Shown here: positions 26,982-37,600 of the stretch, piece by piece
Position numbering within the stretch: position 1 is the stretch's first letter
How the letters are laid out: the number at the start of each line of letters is the position of its first letter
Origin: Chitinophagales bacterium
Lineage (GTDB): Bacteria > Bacteroidota > Bacteroidia > Chitinophagales > LD1
Direction: 5' to 3'
NCBI GenBank assembly: GCA_016787045.1
Contig: JAEUVA010000046.1
Coordinates: 363,355 to 427,354 of the forward strand
Length of the DNA: 64,000 bases
Notes under the pieces: model-generated
What the model saw: the letters and a program-made list of their open reading frames with translations, nothing else
Database searches by the model: none
Told to the model about the DNA's origin: nothing
Made by a program: the position numbers and the translations under genes

Positions 26982-28217
26982 ATGATAGCAGAAACCGCCT
27001 TAACTAAAGCTCAATATCTTATTGAATTGGAAGAGCGCTACGGAGCACACAACTACCACCCGCTACCGGTAGTGTTAGAGCGCGGGCGTGGTGTATATGT
27101 GTGGGATGTAGAAGGCAAACGTTACTACGATTTTCTCTCGGCCTATAGTGCTGTTAATCAGGGCCACTGCCACCAATTAATTATAGATGTGCTGAAAAAA
27201 CAGGCCGAAAAACTAACGCTCACTTCGCGCGCGTTCCATAACTCAGTGTTGGGCGAATACGAAAAATATATTACCGAGTATTTTGGGTATCATAAAGTGC
27301 TGCCCATGAATACCGGTGTAGAGGCCGTGGAAACGGCTATCAAATTAGCACGCAGATGGGGATACGAAGTAAAAGGTATTAAAGAAAACAAAGCCAAGAT
27401 AATTGTGCCTGAAGATAATTTTCACGGGCGCACACTTTTAGCCATCTCTGCCAGTACCGACCCTAGCAGCTATGCAGGTTTTGGACCTTTTGTACCCAAC
27501 TTTGTAAAAGTGCCTTACAACGATTTAAGCGCCCTGTCAAAAGCGCTGGACGATAAAGATGTTTGCGGTTTTATGGTAGAGCCCATACAAGGCGAAGCTG
27601 GTGTAGTAATGCCCGATGAGGGCTATTTGGCCAAAGCAAAATACTTGTGCGAAAAAGCGAATGTGTTGTTTATAGCCGATGAGGTTCAAACCGGCCTGGG
27701 CCGCACCGGCAAAATGCTGGCTTGCGAGTGGGAAGAAGTACGACCCGATATACTCATTTTAGGCAAGGCCTTAAGTGGCGGCACATTGCCAGTTAGCGCA
27801 GTTTTGGCCGATGATGAAATTATGCTCAACATAAAACCCGGTGAGCATGGCTCTACCTATGGCGGCAATCCGTTGGCTTGTAAAGTAGCTATGGCTGCAC
27901 TACAGATTTTAAAAGATGAAAATCTGGTATACAACGCTATGTATCTGGGGCAGTACTTGCGCAACGAGCTGGGTAAAATTAAATCACCCCTCATTAAGCA
28001 GATTCGGGGTAAGGGTATGCTAAATGCTATAGTGCTGAATACCGATAAAAAAGATGCCGGTTGGAATTTGTGCTTAAAGTTTGCCGAGCATGGCTTATTA
28101 GCTAAACCTACACATGATTACATTATTCGTTTGGCTCCACCACTTTGCATCAGCAAAGAACAGGTAGATGAGTGTGTGCAAATTATTAAACAAAGTATAA
28201 AAGAGTTTAAAGCATAG
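26982..28217 (+). CDS. rocD: Ornithine aminotransferase
   Basis: 411 residues of the class III PLP aminotransferases. The N-terminal [19 protein letters not shown] is diagnostic of ornithine aminotransferase. Other motifs are [30 protein letters not shown], the PLP-aspartate [14 protein letters not shown], and the Schiff-base Lys262 in [16 protein letters not shown]. It transfers the delta-amino group of ornithine to 2-oxoglutarate, giving glutamate semialdehyde, for arginine and proline metabolism. Its 3' end overlaps the convergent kdsB end by 11 bp. Confidence 0.95.
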   Translation: MIAETALTKAQYLIELEERYGAHNYHPLPVVLERGRGVYVWDVEGKRYYDFLSAYSAVNQGHCHQLIIDVLKKQAEKLTLTSRAFHNSVLGEYEKYITEYFGYHKVLPMNTGVEAVETAIKLARRWGYEVKGIKENKAKIIVPEDNFHGRTLLAISASTDPSSYAGFGPFVPNFVKVPYNDLSALSKALDDKDVCGFMVEPIQGEAGVVMPDEGYLAKAKYLCEKANVLFIADEVQTGLGRTGKMLACEWEEVRPDILILGKALSGGTLPVSAVLADDEIMLNIKPGEHGSTYGGNPLACKVAMAALQILKDENLVYNAMYLGQYLRNELGKIKSPLIKQIRGKGMLNAIVLNTDKKDAGWNLCLKFAEHGLLAKPTHDYIIRLAPPLCISKEQVDECVQIIKQSIKEFKA

Positions 28218-28929
28218 ATAAGGCCTGTTTTAAATCATCAGGAGTATCTATAGATATTGTTTCGCCTGTTGTAAGTACGCACTTTATCTGGTACCCATTT
28301 TGCAACCAGCGCAGTTGCTCTAAGCTTTCTTCTACTTCCAAATCGGTGGGGGAGAGTTTCACCACTTGTTTCAGTATATCGCTGCGAAAAGCATATAATC
28401 CGATGTGCTTGTACAATTGATAGCTCTCTTTGACCAGGTTACTTAGCGGTTTTCGTGAAAACATTAGCGCATCAAAATTATTGTTCACAAATGCCTTGAC
28501 CCGTGATGGATTGGCTTTCTCTTGCTCGCTGTAAAAAGCCCGTATTAAGGTGGCTATCTGCACGTTTTCATCATCAAATGCTTGAACAAGAATTTCTATT
28601 TGTTTAGGTTCAATAAACGGCTCATCGCCTTGTATGTTGACTACAATACATTTCTCATCCAAAAAAATTTGTTGCAATACTTCCGCACAGCGCTCCGTGC
28701 CATTTTTGTGAAGTAGTGATGTCATCATCACCTTTCCGCCAAAACTTTCTACTTCGTTGTATATGCGCTCATCATCGGTGGCCACTATTACCTCTGATAA
28801 AGCAGCACATTTACCAGCTTGTTCATACACTCTGCGAATCATGGTCTTCCCTCCAATATCCACCAATGGCTTACCGGGAAAGCGGCTACTTTCATAACGC
28901 GATGGAATGATGCCGATAGCTTTAATCAT
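28207..28929 (-). CDS. kdsB: 3-deoxy-manno-octulosonate cytidylyltransferase
   Basis: 240 residues, typical KdsB length. It has the nucleotide-binding [25 protein letters not shown] and HIGLYAFR, then DTPDDL near the C-terminus. It activates KDO with CTP to CMP-KDO for lipopolysaccharide inner-core assembly in the cytosol. Its start codon overlaps the stop of the upstream LtaS-like gene by 4 nt (ATGA), so the two are translationally coupled. The end overlaps rocD. Confidence 0.96.
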   Translation of the reverse strand: MIKAIGIIPSRYESSRFPGKPLVDIGGKTMIRRVYEQAGKCAALSEVIVATDDERIYNEVESFGGKVMMTSLLHKNGTERCAEVLQQIFLDEKCIVVNIQGDEPFIEPKQIEILVQAFDDENVQIATLIRAFYSEQEKANPSRVKAFVNNNFDALMFSRKPLSNLVKESYQLYKHIGLYAFRSDILKQVVKLSPTDLEVEESLEQLRWLQNGYQIKCVLTTGETISIDTPDDLKQALSML

Positions 28930-30839
28930 TGCGGTAGCATTTTGTTATTACGCACGCGGGTGTTGTATTGCTGAATAAATGCTTTAACCATAGTTTCCAT
29001 TCTATGTTGTGCATCGGGAATGGCATTTAACAGATTAATTTTTAGACCAGGGTCGGTTTTGAAATTATACATGGCGGTTGTATGCGTACCATCAAACTGC
29101 AATAAATAGTCGCCATCAAAAAGCTGATATAAACCACTAAAACAGATTACCACCGGTTTGCGCTGCTGCTGAAGCAGGCTTGTACCAAATGCTACAATGC
29201 TATCGCCCAAACATAAATAATCAATAACTGTAGGAAATATATCGGTATGCTGAGCCAACTCGTTTCTAAAACCCAACAGTGATGAGTCAGGAGTAAAAAA
29301 TACAATAGGTACTGCAAAAAAACCCTGTGGGTTGTAATATTCATCGGCATAAGCAGATTGTGTGGCTGCGTGGTCTGCCGTAATCACAAACAATGTGTTT
29401 TTATACCATGGCATTTTGCTCGCAGTTTCAAAAAAACGTTTTAAAGCGTAATCGGTATAACCCATACTTTGGTGAATATCTAACGTACCTTTTGGAAAAG
29501 CAGAAGAATAGCGCACCGGTATTTTAAATGGATGATGTGATGTGGCAGTAAAGATTACACTTAAAAAAGGTTGCGTGCCTCTGTTTAACTCCTGTGCAAA
29601 GTATTGCAGGTATTCTTCGTCCCAAATAGCCCACGCACCATCAAAATGAGAGGGGTCAGGATAATCGTCTTTGCTAAATGTTTTTTCAAAACCGGCTATT
29701 CTGCAAAACTGAGCAAAATTCATGGTGGTACGGTGCCCTCCATGGTAAAAAGAAGTGTGGTAACCATATTTTTTTAAAACTGTAGCCAACGAATTAATTT
29801 TATTATTTACATGTGGAGTTAAAATATATGCCTCTGCTGCCGTTGGTATGGCAGAGGTAATAGACGGAAGAGCTTCAACACTTCGCTTACCATTACTGTA
29901 ACCATACTGAAACGTAAGCGAATGGCTGATGAGCGAATCCAAGAAAGGCATGTATCCGGTGTAATTGCTGATACCCGAATTGTAAGCGCCAACAAACTCT
30001 TTGCTCATGCTCTCTACAATAATGATAACTACATTTTTCATTGAAGCTGAAGAATCGGGAGCCAGATGATGAAGCGGGTTGTAATACGTGGCAGCTTCTT
30101 CTAAAGTGGCAAAATAGTTTACTTCGGGCACTAGTGTGTTACCCCAAGTCATCATAATACTAAATGGTGTATTGAGAACTATGTTGGTATGCTCCGGGTG
30201 TATTACATATTCACCCGCAGCAGATACACCGGCAGGTCTGTCGCTTGGGTTAAAACTGCCTCTGGCCAAACCCAACCACAACAAAACAACGAAAGGCAGG
30301 AGCAAAAGTTCGCTAGCTCGCTTTTTCGAGCTACTTACATCCATCTCGGGCATCTTTATCCAACAGTAGCTTTTACAAAGCACCAACACAAAACCTAAAA
30401 CGGATACAAATACATACCAGTATGTACGCAAAAAACTTCCTGCATTTAACAACAAGTTTGTATCGTTCTTAAACTCTTGAAAAAAGGATGCATTGGTACG
30501 GTGCAGGGTGAAGGAGTAGTAAGCAACATCGGCCAAATTGAACACAATAGCTATAGCGTGCGGCAGCAAGAAAACAAACATGCCAATAGATTGGTACCAC
30601 TTTTTGTTTCGTAAATTAACCGGCAACAAAAACATAAAGTAGTAAACAACTGACAGGTACATGATAGCCGATAAATCAAATCTGAAACTCCCCCAAAGGG
30701 CACTAAATAATTCTTGCCATGTGAGCGAGGGAAAAAATTTATAGTTAATCAACAAAAAAACCGCCCTCATCGCCTGATAAAGAAACACTAAAACAAGTGT
30801 GCGTTTCACCAACATTTTCTGAAAACGAAAAAACATCAC
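28926..30839 (-). CDS. LtaS-like membrane sulfatase-fold phosphotransferase
   Basis: 637 residues. About five transmembrane helices fill the first 170 or so residues. The catalytic alkaline phosphatase/sulfatase-fold domain follows, with metal-site IIIVESMSKEFVGAYN, a nucleophile region GKRSVEALPSI (Ser in place of the usual Thr), YHGGHRTTMNFAQF, ATSHHPFKIP and VITADHAATQS. LtaS family members move phosphoglycerol or phosphoethanolamine onto envelope glycans or lipids. In a Gram-negative host with kdsB alongside, a role in LPS or glycolipid modification is possible but unproven. Confidence 0.82.
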   Translation of the reverse strand: MMFFRFQKMLVKRTLVLVFLYQAMRAVFLLINYKFFPSLTWQELFSALWGSFRFDLSAIMYLSVVYYFMFLLPVNLRNKKWYQSIGMFVFLLPHAIAIVFNLADVAYYSFTLHRTNASFFQEFKNDTNLLLNAGSFLRTYWYVFVSVLGFVLVLCKSYCWIKMPEMDVSSSKKRASELLLLPFVVLLWLGLARGSFNPSDRPAGVSAAGEYVIHPEHTNIVLNTPFSIMMTWGNTLVPEVNYFATLEEAATYYNPLHHLAPDSSASMKNVVIIIVESMSKEFVGAYNSGISNYTGYMPFLDSLISHSLTFQYGYSNGKRSVEALPSITSAIPTAAEAYILTPHVNNKINSLATVLKKYGYHTSFYHGGHRTTMNFAQFCRIAGFEKTFSKDDYPDPSHFDGAWAIWDEEYLQYFAQELNRGTQPFLSVIFTATSHHPFKIPVRYSSAFPKGTLDIHQSMGYTDYALKRFFETASKMPWYKNTLFVITADHAATQSAYADEYYNPQGFFAVPIVFFTPDSSLLGFRNELAQHTDIFPTVIDYLCLGDSIVAFGTSLLQQQRKPVVICFSGLYQLFDGDYLLQFDGTHTTAMYNFKTDPGLKINLLNAIPDAQHRMETMVKAFIQQYNTRVRNNKMLPQ

Positions 30840-30860
30840 GGATGGTTAAGTTGAGCTAAT

Positions 30861-31127
30861 CTAAATGTTTGCAGCATTCTGTAATTGTTGATGTACCAGA
30901 TGTTCATCGGCCTCAATGGATATAAGTTTTATACTATTAGTTTTCCCTCTCAATATAGTAATTGAAGAAAGCGGCAATTTCAGCAACTGAGAGAGGTAGC
31001 GGATCAAGTATTGGTTGGCCTTACCACCTTCGGGCACTTCGCGTATCTTAATTTGAAATGTGCCATCAGCCAGTTGCCTTACTGCGTCTAATCTACTGCC
31101 GGGGGCTACTTTTACCCGTAGTTTCAT
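30861..31127 (-). CDS. DUF167/YggU-family protein
   Basis: 88 residues. It has the conserved VKVAPGSRLDAV start, then FQIKIREVPEGGKANQYLIRYLSQLL and ITILRGKTNSIKLISIE. The fold is known but no biochemical function is established. Its start overlaps the rluD stop by 4 nt, so it is translated as the second gene of that operon. Confidence 0.9.
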   Translation of the reverse strand: MKLRVKVAPGSRLDAVRQLADGTFQIKIREVPEGGKANQYLIRYLSQLLKLPLSSITILRGKTNSIKLISIEADEHLVHQQLQNAANI

Positions 31128-32200
31128 TCTGTAGTGTCGTTAAATCCGCTGTTCGGATTTGTCCAGTACTTTCGCCATTTGTCTAAAACAGCGGCAAAAT
31201 TATCTGGGAGTGGACTTTCAAAAAATACTTCTTTTTTGGTGGTGGGATGTACAAACCCTAAAGTAGCAGCATGCAATGCCTGGCGGGGTAGCATTTCAAA
31301 ACAGTTATCAATAAATTGACGATATTTTGAATATACCGTTCCCTTTAAAATACGATTGCCTCCGTACCTTTCATCATTGAATAAGGGGTGCCCGATATAC
31401 TTCATGTGCACCCGTATTTGGTGCGTGCGCCCTGTTTCAAGCACACACTCTACTACAGTTACGTAGTTTAAACGTTCTAACACTTTGTAATGTGTTATAG
31501 CGGGCTTACCAAAATCACCATCCGGAAACGGTTCAAACTGTCTGCGTTCTCGTCCGCTTCTGCCAATGTTTACATTTATGGTTCCTTCGTTTTCTTTCAC
31601 ATCTCCCCAAACCAAAGCCACATATTTTCGCTTAGTTGTTTTATTAAAAAACTGCTTAGCCAAATGCGCGAGCGCCATTTCATTTTTGGCCACTACTACC
31701 AAACCACTGGTGCCTTTGTCAATACGGTGTACAAGACCCGGCCGGTAAAACTCTCCTCCTGCCGATGGCAGATCATTAAAATGCCACATCAAAGCGTTTA
31801 TCAAGGTTCCTTTGGGGTTGCCCAAACCGGGGTGCATAACCATGTAGGGGTCTTTATTGACCACCAACAGATCATCATCTTCATACACGATATCTAATGG
31901 AATATTCTCCGGCAATAAGTCATAGTTTTCTGCATGGCGGGGTATCAAAAGCCCCACCTCATCGCCACCACGTACTTTGTAGTTTTGCTTAACCGGTTTA
32001 CCATCTATGGTAATGTTTCCGGCATCGGCTGCGTACCTGATTTTTGTGCGACTTATATTGTTGCCAAGTATGTTGTGCAAAAACTTATCTATTCGTATGG
32101 GCTCTTGCCCTTTGTCTATAACAAACGTAGTACGCTCTACCAGTTCATCTCCGGCAGATTCGGCTTCGTTTAGTAATTCATCATCTTGTTCGGTAAGCAT
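31124..32200 (-). CDS. rluD: Large-subunit rRNA pseudouridine synthase RluD-like
   Basis: 358 residues from ATG 32200 (a TTG at 32215 would add five residues). An acidic N-terminal tail precedes an S4 RNA-binding domain (about 30-90, RIDKFLHNILGNNISRTKIR). The catalytic domain has PGLVHRIDKGTSGLVVVAK, where Asp is the nucleophile, and RTHQIRVHMKYIGHPLF. RluD modifies uridines in helix 69 of 23S rRNA, but RluC/RluA specificity cannot be excluded. It precedes the DUF167 gene in an operon. Confidence 0.9.
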   Translation of the reverse strand: MLTEQDDELLNEAESAGDELVERTTFVIDKGQEPIRIDKFLHNILGNNISRTKIRYAADAGNITIDGKPVKQNYKVRGGDEVGLLIPRHAENYDLLPENIPLDIVYEDDDLLVVNKDPYMVMHPGLGNPKGTLINALMWHFNDLPSAGGEFYRPGLVHRIDKGTSGLVVVAKNEMALAHLAKQFFNKTTKRKYVALVWGDVKENEGTINVNIGRSGRERRQFEPFPDGDFGKPAITHYKVLERLNYVTVVECVLETGRTHQIRVHMKYIGHPLFNDERYGGNRILKGTVYSKYRQFIDNCFEMLPRQALHAATLGFVHPTTKKEVFFESPLPDNFAAVLDKWRKYWTNPNSGFNDTTE

Positions 32201-32250
32201 AGCATACAGCACCAATTTGTTGGGTGCAATTGATTTATGGTAAATGATGC

Positions 32251-32757
32251 CTAATGATGGCTATGGTCGCCATGCTCATGCACGTGTCCATGCTCAATTT
32301 CTACCGGATGTGCTGCACGAACTTCCACTACCTCTCCGCTAAAATAAAGCGTTTTACCGGCAAGCGGATGGTTTAAATCTACCACTACGTTTTCATCTTG
32401 TATATTCATGATTCTTCCTTGAAAAGGGTTTCCGTCCTGATCTTGAAGTGGAACCACGTTTCCTACAAAAAGCATATCTTCTTGCACCACTCCATTGTGG
32501 CTAAACACAGATTTGCTGAGTTGCAGTACAGCTTCCTCTTCATAAATACCATATCCTTCTTCGGGGTTAAGCACAAAGTTGAACTGATTACCGGCAATTT
32601 TTCCGGCTAAATTTTCTTCAAATTTTTCCAGCACATTTTGGTGGCCGAATAGGAATGAAAATGGTTGTTCTTTTTCTGCTCTGTCCACCACTTCTCCATT
32701 GGGTTCTGTGCGTAGTTCATAAGCAATTCTTACTACTGAATTTGGGCTGGCTTGCAT
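32251..32757 (-). CDS. SlyD-like FKBP-type peptidyl-prolyl isomerase
   Basis: 168 residues. It has the SlyD pattern of an FKBP fold split by an insert-in-flap domain: an N-terminal RIAYELRTEPNGEVVD, a PFSFLFGHQNVLEKFEENLAG segment read as two parts, then the PEEGYGIYEEEAV flap and DLNHPLAGKTLYF. The C-terminus is histidine-rich (EHGHVHEHGDHSHH), which suggests binding of nickel or other metals as in SlyD. The protein is cytosolic and acts as a folding helper. A promoter-like TATGTTCG lies upstream. Confidence 0.9.
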   Translation of the reverse strand: MQASPNSVVRIAYELRTEPNGEVVDRAEKEQPFSFLFGHQNVLEKFEENLAGKIAGNQFNFVLNPEEGYGIYEEEAVLQLSKSVFSHNGVVQEDMLFVGNVVPLQDQDGNPFQGRIMNIQDENVVVDLNHPLAGKTLYFSGEVVEVRAAHPVEIEHGHVHEHGDHSHH

Positions 32758-32806
32758 ATCTAAAATTTTGCGCGAACATAGTTAAATGCCGCAGAGTGCT
32801 GCACAT

Positions 32807-33460
32807 TTATGAATTTACTTCTACAGCTTGCTTCTGGCGCTTGAAAGTGGTGCGGTAAACCAAATCCCAAAAGGTGGTGCTTACGCCAAAGCCATTGTGC
32901 GGGTCGCTGTAATGGTGAATCATGTGGTGCTGTTTTAAATCTAACCAAAATTTGCTTTTGAAATTGACATGGTGAAGCGCATAATGGGTCATATCGTAAA
33001 ACAGATAACCGATTACAAAACCTACAAAGAATGGATTGACAAGGTTTGCATCACCAAATGTTTTTGTCAATAAAAACTTAAACAACAGGTAAAAACCAAC
33101 TGCTAAGGGTAAACTTACAGCCGGTACCATAACCAGGCGCTTGCTGTCGCGTGGATAATCGTGATGTACACCATGAAACATAAAATGAATGCGCTCACCA
33201 ATTTTACCGGGTGGTTGCCAATGAAAAACAAAGCGGTGAAGGTTATACTCAGCAAAAGTCCACACCATTAAACCGAATAAAATGAGCGGCAGGATGTAGA
33301 ATAACGGAACGGTAATAAAGGATAGATAAAGAAAGTAGACAATAACAGGAATGTAGATAAAGAGTGGAACTTTGTAGTCTATACGGCTAAAAAAATCTAG
33401 CCAGTCGGCATTGAACATTCGTACGCTCTCATCGGTATTTGAAACAAAATGCTTAGCCAT
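32807..33460 (-). CDS. Fatty-acid hydroxylase/sterol desaturase-superfamily membrane enzyme
   Basis: 217 residues with four hydrophobic segments and the histidine-box pattern of di-iron hydroxylases: HRFVFH, HFMFHGVHHDYP, HYALHH and HHMIHHY. The arrangement is closest to fatty-acid 2-hydroxylase (Scs7/FA2H) rather than sterol desaturase. It may hydroxylate fatty acyl chains of sphingolipids or lipid A in the inner membrane. A perfect -7 box TACATTTG (33487-33480) lies 19 nt before the ATG. No sphingolipid genes are adjacent. Confidence 0.85.
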   Translation of the reverse strand: MAKHFVSNTDESVRMFNADWLDFFSRIDYKVPLFIYIPVIVYFLYLSFITVPLFYILPLILFGLMVWTFAEYNLHRFVFHWQPPGKIGERIHFMFHGVHHDYPRDSKRLVMVPAVSLPLAVGFYLLFKFLLTKTFGDANLVNPFFVGFVIGYLFYDMTHYALHHVNFKSKFWLDLKQHHMIHHYSDPHNGFGVSTTFWDLVYRTTFKRQKQAVEVNS

Positions 33461-33479
33461 AATGCGTTTTAAATCTGCG

Positions 33480-33487
33480 CAAATGTA
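33480..33487 (-). promoter_or_regulatory. -7 promoter element of the hydroxylase gene
   Basis: TACATTTG on the minus strand is a perfect TAnnTTTG box, with the ATG 19 nt further on. A -33 match is not clear. Confidence 0.4.
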
Positions 33488-33529
33488 GGCAAAGAAACTT
33501 GGTAAGCTAAGGTTTTTAGCAACAGCCGT

Positions 33530-34594
33530 TTAGAACATCACCGGGCAATGGCCCGGGCGTGGTTTTTTACGGGCGCAACCCTGATACATCAGCGATATTT
33601 CAGGAGCACCCACAGATCCGGAAGCTGGCAGCAGTTTAGATACGTTTACATCGTAACTTACCCCTGCGCTAAACCCTTTTACATCTACTTTTGCAGCAAT
33701 AATCACCGCGTCATAAAAACCATAGTGGAAAATTCCTCTATATTGCATTCCTACGGTAATGGCAGTTTTGCTTGATTTGGTGTTACTGCCCAACAAAGAA
33801 CGCACCCCAAAACCAAGGTTAAATTGGTTAGAAGGTCCTTGAACAAGCACCATAAAGTTTGGCAAAAGAGACAGGCGACCACTTTTGCCCACATTTACCG
33901 CAGAGCCACCATGTAATGTAATCTTCATATTTAACCGTTCATTGCCTACATCGCCATTTGGCCGAAAAGAAATTTTGGGCTGGTTGACATGGTTTAGTGC
34001 AAAGCCGAAATAAAAATTGTCGTCACGCTTGGTAATGGCACTATACAAGGCACCAAAACCCGCATCGCCAAACATTATTCTGGTGCGGCCAAAGTTTTCT
34101 TTCAATCCATTAGGATCAACATTACCGGAAAACGGGTCGTACTGCGAGTCAAATGTGGCTTTTGAGTTATCAATAGTTCTAAAATTGAAGGCCCCTTGCA
34201 AACCGGTTGAAATTTGCATAGTACCTTTTCTGTTGAGCATAAAATGATACGCGAAATTCAGGTCTACGTGATAGTTGCTAAAGTTGAGTGCCCCGGCTTG
34301 GTCTAAGTAAAACTGCAATCCAAGTCCGGCAAAACTGTTGTATTTGGTTACCTTGCCTATGCTCATATCAGCACCCGCAGCAACGGTGCGATACGTGTTG
34401 CCGGCAGATACAGTTGGCCACTGCATCCTAAAATTAGTGTACACCCTGTAGTCGCAATTGTTCATACCTGCCAGAGCCGGGTTAAGTAGCAATGGAGCAG
34501 CATTGTACTGCGAAAAGTGAATGTCTTGCGCTATAGATTTGTTGCTCGCAGCAAACAACAAAATAGTAAAAGCGAGGAATAAAAATTTTTTCAT
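33530..34594 (-). CDS. PorP/SprF-family T9SS outer-membrane protein
   Basis: 354 residues from ATG 34594 (TTG 34600 is the alternative). A signal peptide ends near SNKSIAQ. The mature start QDIHFSQYNAAPLLLNPALAGM is diagnostic of the PorP/SprF family. The rest alternates as a beta-barrel. SprF-type proteins are needed for export of specific large type B cargo, and each is usually encoded right after its cargo. Here it starts 9 nt after the giant PKD adhesin, so this is likely its dedicated partner. Confidence 0.93.
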   Translation of the reverse strand: MKKFLFLAFTILLFAASNKSIAQDIHFSQYNAAPLLLNPALAGMNNCDYRVYTNFRMQWPTVSAGNTYRTVAAGADMSIGKVTKYNSFAGLGLQFYLDQAGALNFSNYHVDLNFAYHFMLNRKGTMQISTGLQGAFNFRTIDNSKATFDSQYDPFSGNVDPNGLKENFGRTRIMFGDAGFGALYSAITKRDDNFYFGFALNHVNQPKISFRPNGDVGNERLNMKITLHGGSAVNVGKSGRLSLLPNFMVLVQGPSNQFNLGFGVRSLLGSNTKSSKTAITVGMQYRGIFHYGFYDAVIIAAKVDVKGFSAGVSYDVNVSKLLPASGSVGAPEISLMYQGCARKKPRPGHCPVMF

Positions 34595-34603
34595 ATTCAA
34601 TAT

Positions 34604-37600
34604 TTATCTAACTAATGTTACATTGCCCTTTCCGGAAACGGTGTCACCGTTAATGCACTCAATCTCATACGTGTAAACGAAAACTGCCGGGTTTAGTTGC
34701 TCTCCTCCTCGGTCGGTGCCATCCCACCCCCATTTTATCTCGTTTGGAGCGCCATCAGTGGCTTCGAACACCATTTTACCCCAACGGTCATACACTCTAA
34801 AGTAGTTGATTTTTACGGCTGCTAATCCACGAATCATAAAGATGTCGTTCAATCCATCTCCATTGGGCGTAAATGTATTCGGCACAAAAATGATACTCTC
34901 TTCGCAACTGCCCAATACAGTGATAGTTACGGTGTCATCTATGGCACATGTTTTACCATTCATGCTGTAGTAAACTGTGGCCGTATAAGTGGTGGTTTGC
35001 GTAGGTTGAGCAATTGGGTTGGGGCAGTCTCGGCAATCAAGCGTATTAAATGGAGCCCATATAATACTATCAATTGGTGCCGGTATTTGAGAAGTAATTG
35101 TAGAAGTTAGACCAAGCACAATTTTATCGGGTGTAGCGCTTACACTAAAAGGTATTTGTTGAATCACATATACATTAAATGATGAGGTAGCTGCGGCACA
35201 TACGCCATTTACTGCACTTACGGTATATCCTATATTGGCCAATGGATTAATAGTAACCGTAGATGCATATGGATCATCAATCCAAACATTGGGCTGCCAT
35301 ACAATGTTATCAAACACTCCACTTACACTATACGTTACTACTTCACCAAAACAAATGGTTGTATCGCCAGGGTAAATTACCAATTGAGAAATGGAATCAC
35401 TCATTACTGTTTTAACCACAGTATCTGCACAACCATACACATCCACCACTACCAACTGTACCGGGTAGTTACCGGCCGGGAATTGATATGATGTGTTGCA
35501 ATTATTATCAATAACAGGATTTGGCGACCCTAACCAAAATGTCCACTGGCAGGCATTAATTGCGCCATCACCCTGAAGTGAGGTGCTGTTAAATGGCATT
35601 GGAGCGGTTTCGCAAGAAGTAGTCCAGTTGAAATTAGCACTTGGCGCCTCGTACAGAGTAACAGGAATACTCATGGTATCAAAACAGCCGTTTTGATCGG
35701 TTACAGTTAGACGTACTATATAGCCGGCTTGGTAGGGAGGGGTGTAGGTATGGCAATGAGGCCCATTGCCAGTTGTAGTGAATCCATCTCCGTAAGTAAA
35801 CACGGTGTTTGTTATGGGAATAGTACTGGTAGATAAGTTGGTAGCACAAATTTGCTCATACGAACATATTACAGAATCGTTTAAACTAAATATGGCATCT
35901 GGGCTAGGCAGAACAGTAATGGTAGTAAATGTTGAATCTACACAGCCATGATTATTGGTTACATGTAGCGAAACACTGTAGCTGCTTCCGGCATTGGAGT
36001 AGTAATGGCATGCATAAGAGGTGTTGTAGGTAGTATTATCACCAAAATTATAGTTCCAAATAGCCGTGGTACCGTTAGTGTTTGTGCTTAAATCAGTAAC
36101 ACAAACGCTATCTTCCAAACAGTAACTGGTACCTGTACTAAACGCGGCAAAAATTTGCGAGTGGGTTAACATGGCATAGTCAGTATCGTTACAACCGTAC
36201 TGATCGCCAACATAAAGTGTAATCAATGTATCGTAACAAATGGTAACTGTGGGTGTGGCAATGGTGGGGTTAGAAAACAAACCTGCCGGCTCCCACTGAT
36301 AAGTACTACCGCCACTGCCATTGATCGTAGTAGTTACACCACAACATACAAACCTATCTCCCCCGGCATCAGCCTTGGGGTTATCTATTACTCTAATTAC
36401 AATGCTAGAGTCACAATCGGGGCAGCCCACGCTATCAAACACACACATGGTAACCCGATAGTACCCCCCGGTATCATAACTATGGCAGGCAGATGGCACA
36501 CCTTGCATGGTATCGGTGCTACCATCGCCCCAGTACCAAATCCAGTAATCTGCTCCGGTAAGCGGATATATCCATGATGTATCGTAAAAACAAATCGGTG
36601 CAAACTGGCAGATAAGCGAGTCATCAGCATAGTAACCGGCAATCGGAAACTCCGGAACTACCACTACAGTGCCCACAGAGGAATCAATACAACCATGATT
36701 ACTTTCTATGTATAGCTTAACATTGTACCCCCCCACAGTAGCATAGTAATGACAAGGAGAAGGATTTTGAGAAGAATCTATTGGTGAGCCGTCTCCAAAA
36801 TCCCAATAACGATTAACGGTATAAGAGTGGTTAGAAGGTAAATTGTACGAGGTAATGTCTTCAAAACAAACGGTGCCATTTACACAAACTCCGTAGTTAT
36901 CAAAAGTAAATTGTACTGCAGGAGAATCAATGTACAAATAGCCCGAATCAATATAAACTTGGCATCCGGCACCATCTCCCAACACAATCTGAGGGAGGCA
37001 CGAATCTGTTACACAATATGGAAACGAAACTGTGATACAAGTAGGATTAGCATCGGAGCCAATAGGGTTAATATTGTAAAGCGGAGTAAACAAACTACAA
37101 CCTGAGAGTAGCGCCAAGTTGCTCGCTTTAATGGTACAAACATTGTAAGTAACCGAATCTGAACATGCACATACATACGGTGCCGGCTCCAAGCTAAAGT
37201 AGCCGGAGGGACCTAAAACAACAATAGTGTCAATAACTGAGCTATCACAACAACCATTATTACAAACATTCATACTTACAATATACTCGCCCGGCTGATT
37301 GTAAATGTGTGTGGGGTCTTTAAGGGTACTTTCGTCCCCATCGCCAAAGTACCAATGCCAAGTTGAGTTGTCATCAACATACTGAGCAGTGCTAGTGTAT
37401 GTAAGTACTTGAGGTGGTGTAGGGCAGGTCAGGGTATCGTCACTCACTACACCCGAAGCAAGGGGAAGTTGTACATGTATCCGAATGCTGTCAATTTTTG
37501 TACATGTTGTGCCCGTGCCTACCTGTGCCTGTACAACCAATGTATAATCTCCGGCTATTGGAAAACTAAAACAGGGCTGAGTAGCAGTGGAGGTAGATGG

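Noticed and set aside
28207..28217. 11-bp overlap of rocD and kdsB as an antisense control site
   Set aside because: Convergent overlaps of this size are common in compact genomes and no further signal was seen.
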